The position numbers and the translations under genes are program-made. The notes under the pieces are model-generated. The model was not told the DNA's origin. It saw nothing but the letters and a program-made list of their open reading frames with translations, and did not search any database. DNA of 64,000 nt from Perognathus longimembris pacificus (taxonomy: Eukaryota; Chordata; Mammalia; Rodentia; Heteromyidae): assembly GCF_023159225.1 (NCBI RefSeq), contig NC_063161.1, positions 125,650,958-125,714,957 of the forward strand, read 5' to 3'. Below, piece by piece: positions 60,019 to 64,000 of this stretch (position 1 is its first letter; every line of letters starts with the position of its first letter).

Positions 60019-60780
60019 TTTAATTATTACTTTTAAGTATCTGTACAAAGGAGTTGCTATTTAACAAAGCAGTTTATGTGTACAATACATCTTGATCACT
60101 GTCACCTCTTTTAACATTCTCACACATTCCTGGATTCCACTCCTCACTCCTTCCCTTACTCTTCTTGTAGGATGTACATTCTTGACTGAATTTTACCCCT
60201 CTTTTCTTTTTCATTTTTCTCCTCCTTTCCCTTTGACCCCACTCCACTTTCAAGTACTCATTTCCTGGTGTTTTCTTTTGCTGAACTTTGCCTGTTTAAG
60301 GAATTACACTATTTGAGTTCTCCCTTGAATCTACCAAATTGCAGTTACAGTTAATATACATTTGTATGCCCTTAGAGGATATCACCCAATGTATTTATGC
60401 CTGAGTTTATAAGCTAAATCTAGATTCCACATATAAGGGAAAACATGTATCCTCTGTTTCTATGGAACTGACTTACTTCACTTAATATAATTTTACCCCC
60501 GGTCTTTCCATTTCTTTACAAATGGTACAATAACATTCTTTCTATGGGTAGAATTCATATACACATACACATATATTTGCATATGTGTATGTATACACAC
60601 ACATTTTCTTGATCCATTTGTCCTTTGATGGGCACTGGGCTAATCCCATGCCTTCGCCATGGTGAATGGTGCTACATTAACATGGTTGTTCTGGTGGCTT
60701 TACTGTATCCTGGTTTGTAATCTTTTGGATAAATACCCACTAGGAAGATCTTAAGGCACTTGAAAGTCAGTACCAAACTT
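60019..60780 (-). mobile_element. Antisense L1 3' end, decayed
   Basis: The antisense 3' UTR at left leads to a minus-strand ORF2 C-terminus: SGYLSKRLQTRIQ and VAPFTMAKAWD align with the GIYPKDYK and FIAALFTIAKTWN region of L1. It contains stops. An AC/AT-rich patch lies near 60560-60602. Confidence 0.8.
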
Positions 60781-62025
60781 CTTCAGCTAGTGTTGGTTTT
60801 TCTTGTGGCAAAGTCCTGAGTTTCAATCTGAGGCCTGGCCTTAATTCTCTCTCCCTACTTGGAGTTCCAGGTGTTTCTGTCCATGCTGGGCTGCATGACA
60901 TAGGGGGTGAGGTTATGTGGGCAACCCCATTCTTCCTGTTGTCTGCAGTAGTCCTATTCCTGGGGTTATACAAAGGCAGATACTCTGGAGATCCTGTTTC
61001 ATTGTATGGGTCGCAGACACTCACCTGATGTCATTAGCTCATTCGGGTAGTTTTGTGCCTATATAGATGTCCAACTTGGTAGATCTGTGGAGAGATGATC
61101 ACAGAGGATTATAGGCAGCCATCACCTTGCTCTACCTATGCAAAGCTCTTTATTTTAATGAAAGATATGAGCAAGGTCAGTTTGTAGCTGTACAGGAGCA
61201 TTAAAAGTCTGAGTTGTTCCTAGAAAAAAGCAGTGAGAAAACTACCTTTAAGCATCCCAAATATCTGAGAAAATACTTTCTCACCCTCATAAATATTTTT
61301 AAGAGATGGATAGAAGACGAGGGCTGACGGTTCTTCATGGTCTCCTCTTTTCTTTCTCCTTGCAAGGAAACCACTAGGAAGAAAGTCAGTTTGAGGAGGC
61401 TGGTGTGTGTGGTCTTTCAATATCTCTGCTGTCAAAACTTACCTGTAGAAAACCTAAGGCCAGAATTTCAGTTTTATGCATTTTATGAGTTAAATCTCAA
61501 ATAACTTCATGGTGAAATCTGTTTGTCTGTTTTTAATGTCCCGTGTCCCTTTGGAACTTTTTCCTACCTCTTTTATTTCTCACCTTCCTGTTTGGCAGGA
61601 AATAAAATTCATACAATAAAACCTTGCAGCAGCAGCTGAGAGGTCCCTAGTCCACGGCTCACTGCCTTCTTCATTTCATCTGTGGCAGCTTCCGTGGCCT
61701 CTGGGGCTCTGTCAATTCAAAGGGCTATTGCAGAGAAAGAGCATGTGGCTTGTTTCTAGAAACTGGAAAACCCAACAATCACGAAACTCACATCTGTTCA
61801 TGTATGGAGACTTTTATAAAAAAGAGAGTTTTATCTTTTAAAAAGCTTTGTACTAGTTTATATTAAATCATGCATGTAAGCTATTTCACAACATAATATA
61901 ATTGGTCCAAATGTTTCCATTCTCACACTTTAAAGCAAGAATAAAACTCATACCATCATGCTGATACCTATGCCTTCCCATCCTATCTCTTTTCCTTTCA
62001 CCTGGATTTTTATCATTCCTGTGAT
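60781..62025. other. Unique DNA
   Basis: A minus-strand frame at about 61270-61435 (FLPSGFLARRKKRGDHEEP) is bordered by weak splice signals. It is not called as an exon. Confidence 0.4.
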
Positions 62026-62031
62026 TAGTGT

Positions 62032-62072
<41 letters not shown>

Positions 62073-62079
62073 TGTGTGT

Positions 62080-62255
62080 CCTGGGGTTTGACTTAGGGTT
62101 TGGGGGCTTCACTTCTGGTGTTTGTGGTGGTTAATTGGAGATAAGAGTCTCAGGGACTTCCCTTCTTGGGCTGGCTTTGAGTCTTGATCCTCAAATCTCA
62201 GCCTTCTAAATAACTTGGATTACAGGTGTGATCCACCAGCACTCAGTATCTATGG
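62080..62255 (-). repeat. Antisense 7SL-Geo SINE, truncated right part
   Basis: A (TG)n tract at 62028-62079 replaces the tail. Then come GGTTAATTGGAGATAAGAGTC and TTGGATTACAGGTGTGATCC. Confidence 0.8.
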
Positions 62256-62283
62256 TGCTCATATTCACATAAGTGTCTCTGAC

Positions 62284-62290
62284 AGTACAT

Positions 62291-62333
<43 letters not shown>

Positions 62334-62524
62334 TTACAGTTTCATACATTAGGCCATGGGTACATTTCTTGTACTATTTGTTACCTCCTCCTTTATCCCC
62401 CCGCCCTTTCCCTCTCCCCCCATAAGTTGTTCAGTTGGTTTACACCAAATGGTTTTGCAAGTATTGCTTTTGGAGTCCTTTGTCTTTTTATCCTTTGTCT
62501 CTCAATTTTGATATTAGTACATTT
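62284..62524 (-). mobile_element. Short antisense L1 3' UTR with (ATTT)n tail
   Basis: (ATTT)n at 62289-62335 precedes antisense 3' UTR (TTGTACTATTTGTTACCTCC, TTTACACCAAATGG, TCTCAATTTTGATATTAG), which matches the L1s at 12 kb and 58 kb. A 9-bp TSD, AGTACATTT, lies at 62284-62292 and 62516-62524. Confidence 0.85.
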
Positions 62525-62544
62525 TAATATTAGGGAGAAAGCTC

Positions 62545-63320
62545 AATATCATATTTCTGATGTTCTGTCCTGTTGGTACATATGGCTGAAATGAGATTTA
62601 CTGTTGTACAATTTGTTATTGTTTATATGTTGCATTTATATCATTTCAGTTTTTTTTCTATATTTATTAATAAAGCTGCTACTCAGGTGTTTAACATACT
62701 TCCTGGTACATATGTGTAACAACTTTTACAAGTATATGCTTAATAAGGGGATACAATAAAGGGTCTGTGAGTATTGAAGTTGGGAAATACTAAGTTGTCT
62801 TCCAAAGTACCTATTCCAATTTATAGACATAGTATCACTATATAGTTCCCCACTGATGGGACATTTATGTGTACACTATTAAATTTATTCAATCCTGGCA
62901 ACCCATGGATGTGCAATTTTATTTTTCCTTAATTTCTATGTACTGATTTCTAATGAATTTGAACTTAATTTGATAGTTTTATTGCCAAATAGTATTGTCT
63001 GTTCTCTGAAGTACTTGTTATTTTGTCTATTTTTCGATAGTTTTTAGGATTTCTTTATGTACTTATGTATCTTGGATACAAGCAGCTTATCAGAAATGTG
63101 TTGTACATATCTTCTCACAATTGTGGCTTGGCTTGTTATTTCTCAAAGGGTTCTTTCAGTGAGCAGAAGCTCTTAGTTTTGATGTAATTAGATCAATCAT
63201 TTGTTCTGCAGTTAATGTTTTCTGAATTTCACTTGAGATATTGTTCCCTATAGCTTCATCATGGTATTTCCTGTATTTTCTTCCAAAACTTTTAAGCATT
63301 ATTTCTGTCACAGTTTTCTA
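62545..63320 (-). repeat. Ancient antisense L1M ORF2 region
   Basis: TTTATTAATAAAGCTGCTAC, AAGTTGTCTTCCAAAGTACC, ATACAAGCAGCTTATCAG and GAGCAGAAGCTCTTAG follow the order of antisense L1 sequence familiar from mammalian genomes. The copy is heavily decayed. Confidence 0.65.
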
Positions 63321-63458
63321 TAAAGAGCTTAGGGAAAACAAATATACAATTTTAAGCCTTGGCATAGGAGTTGGAAGATAGAAATTCACTGGAGAAAACT
63401 GCTTGGACCTCTTCTAGCGTCTTTCTAGGGAGTGCTGGGCCTGGAAAAGAGACAGGTT

Positions 63459-63689
63459 TATAGATATCTTTTTTTTTTTTTTTTTGGCCATCCTGGGGCT
63501 TGGACTCTGGGCCTGAGCACTGTCCCTGGCTTCTTTTTGCTCAAGGCTAGCACTCTGCCACTTGAGCCCCAGCGCCACTTCTGGCCATTTTCTGTATATG
63601 TGGTGCTGGGGAATCGAACCCAGGGCCTCATGTATATGAGGCAGGCACTCTTGCCACTAGGCCATATCCCCAGCCCCTATAGATATCTT
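63459..63689 (-). mobile_element. Antisense IDL-Geo SINE with perfect TSD
   Basis: Identical TATAGATATCTT copies lie at 63459-63470 and 63678-63689. The element (63471-63677) has a T-run and both monomers. Confidence 0.94.
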
Positions 63690-64000
63690 TTTTAAAATGT
63701 CAATAAAATTTCAATTTTCAGATTGTATATGTCATGTCATGTCTATAACCCATAGCTCTTAAGTAAATAGGGTCATGCATTTGCAAAAAAGGCAATATCC
63801 AGCTATAGAGATTTGTCAGGACAAATTAGTTTATCACCGGACTACTGATGACCAATGCAGGGCAGATTACAGTAGGCCTATCCTTTTCGAATCATCTCTT
63901 ACTAGAGTAGGCCTAACTATTCAGAATCAGCCTTTCTCAGGGGCTAAAGATGGTTATGGTCTCATAAGAATGTCTTTCTTTCATCTCTTATATTGATGTC
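63690..64000. other. Unique DNA at the window end
   Basis: No feature recognised. Confidence 0.5.

Overview
This is a mammalian nuclear intron or intergenic window, most likely from a geomyoid rodent (kangaroo rat, pocket mouse or pocket gopher lineage). The main clue is a dimeric SINE with an ID-like tRNA-derived left monomer and a right 'Geo' monomer. From memory of the literature, IDL-Geo is restricted to Geomyoidea. Young CpG-rich copies with perfect target-site duplications (TSDs) lie near 1381-1610, 15417-15696, 52026-52264 and 63459-63689. The background is AT-rich with many (TG/AC)n tracts, L1 3' ends, LTRs and ancient MIR, L1M and hAT relics. There is no bacterial-style gene density, no operon and no CRISPR array.

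Coding content is minimal. The best candidate is an internal plus-strand exon at about 6417-6570. It has a strong polypyrimidine tract, an AG acceptor, 50 open codons with retained CpGs, and a strong GTAAGT donor. I cannot name its gene. Weaker splice-bounded candidates are 19340-19384 (+) and 55431-55558 (-). The only recognisable protein homology is L1 ORF2 C-termini (11439-12005, 57359-57601, 58058-58201), a decayed antisense ORF2 end (about 60600-60740), and an inverted L1 ORF1/ORF2-start fragment (about 53985-54640).

Layout. 0.2-1.6 kb: IDL-Geo copies. 3.8-4.2 kb: an LTR inserted into a MIR. 6.4-6.6 kb: candidate exon. 7.8 kb: a very short L1 insertion. 10.35-10.57 kb: degenerate interstitial telomeric repeat. 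11.05-12.64 kb: a SINE split by another SINE and by an L1. 15.4-16.7 kb: young SINE with a (TA)n expansion, then an antisense solo LTR. 17-24 kb: mostly unique DNA with 7SL/Geo composite SINEs and a possible LTR near 22 kb. 25-27.2 kb: L1 3' ends and a MER20-like hAT relic. 28-33 kb: old L1 3' ends and antisense SINEs. 34.6-37 kb: three LTR-like segments. 38.9-41.8 kb: MIR and old L1M-type 3' ends. 43.4-48.7 kb: dense old SINE clusters. 53.9-54.9 kb: inverted L1 composite. 57.3-58.8 kb: an L1 nested in an L1. 59-64 kb: antisense L1s and SINEs.

No novel protein-coding system is visible. The most informative features are the retrotransposon nests, whose TSDs give a clear order of events, the two SINE families that share one right monomer, the flanked telomeric-like tract, and the candidate exon.
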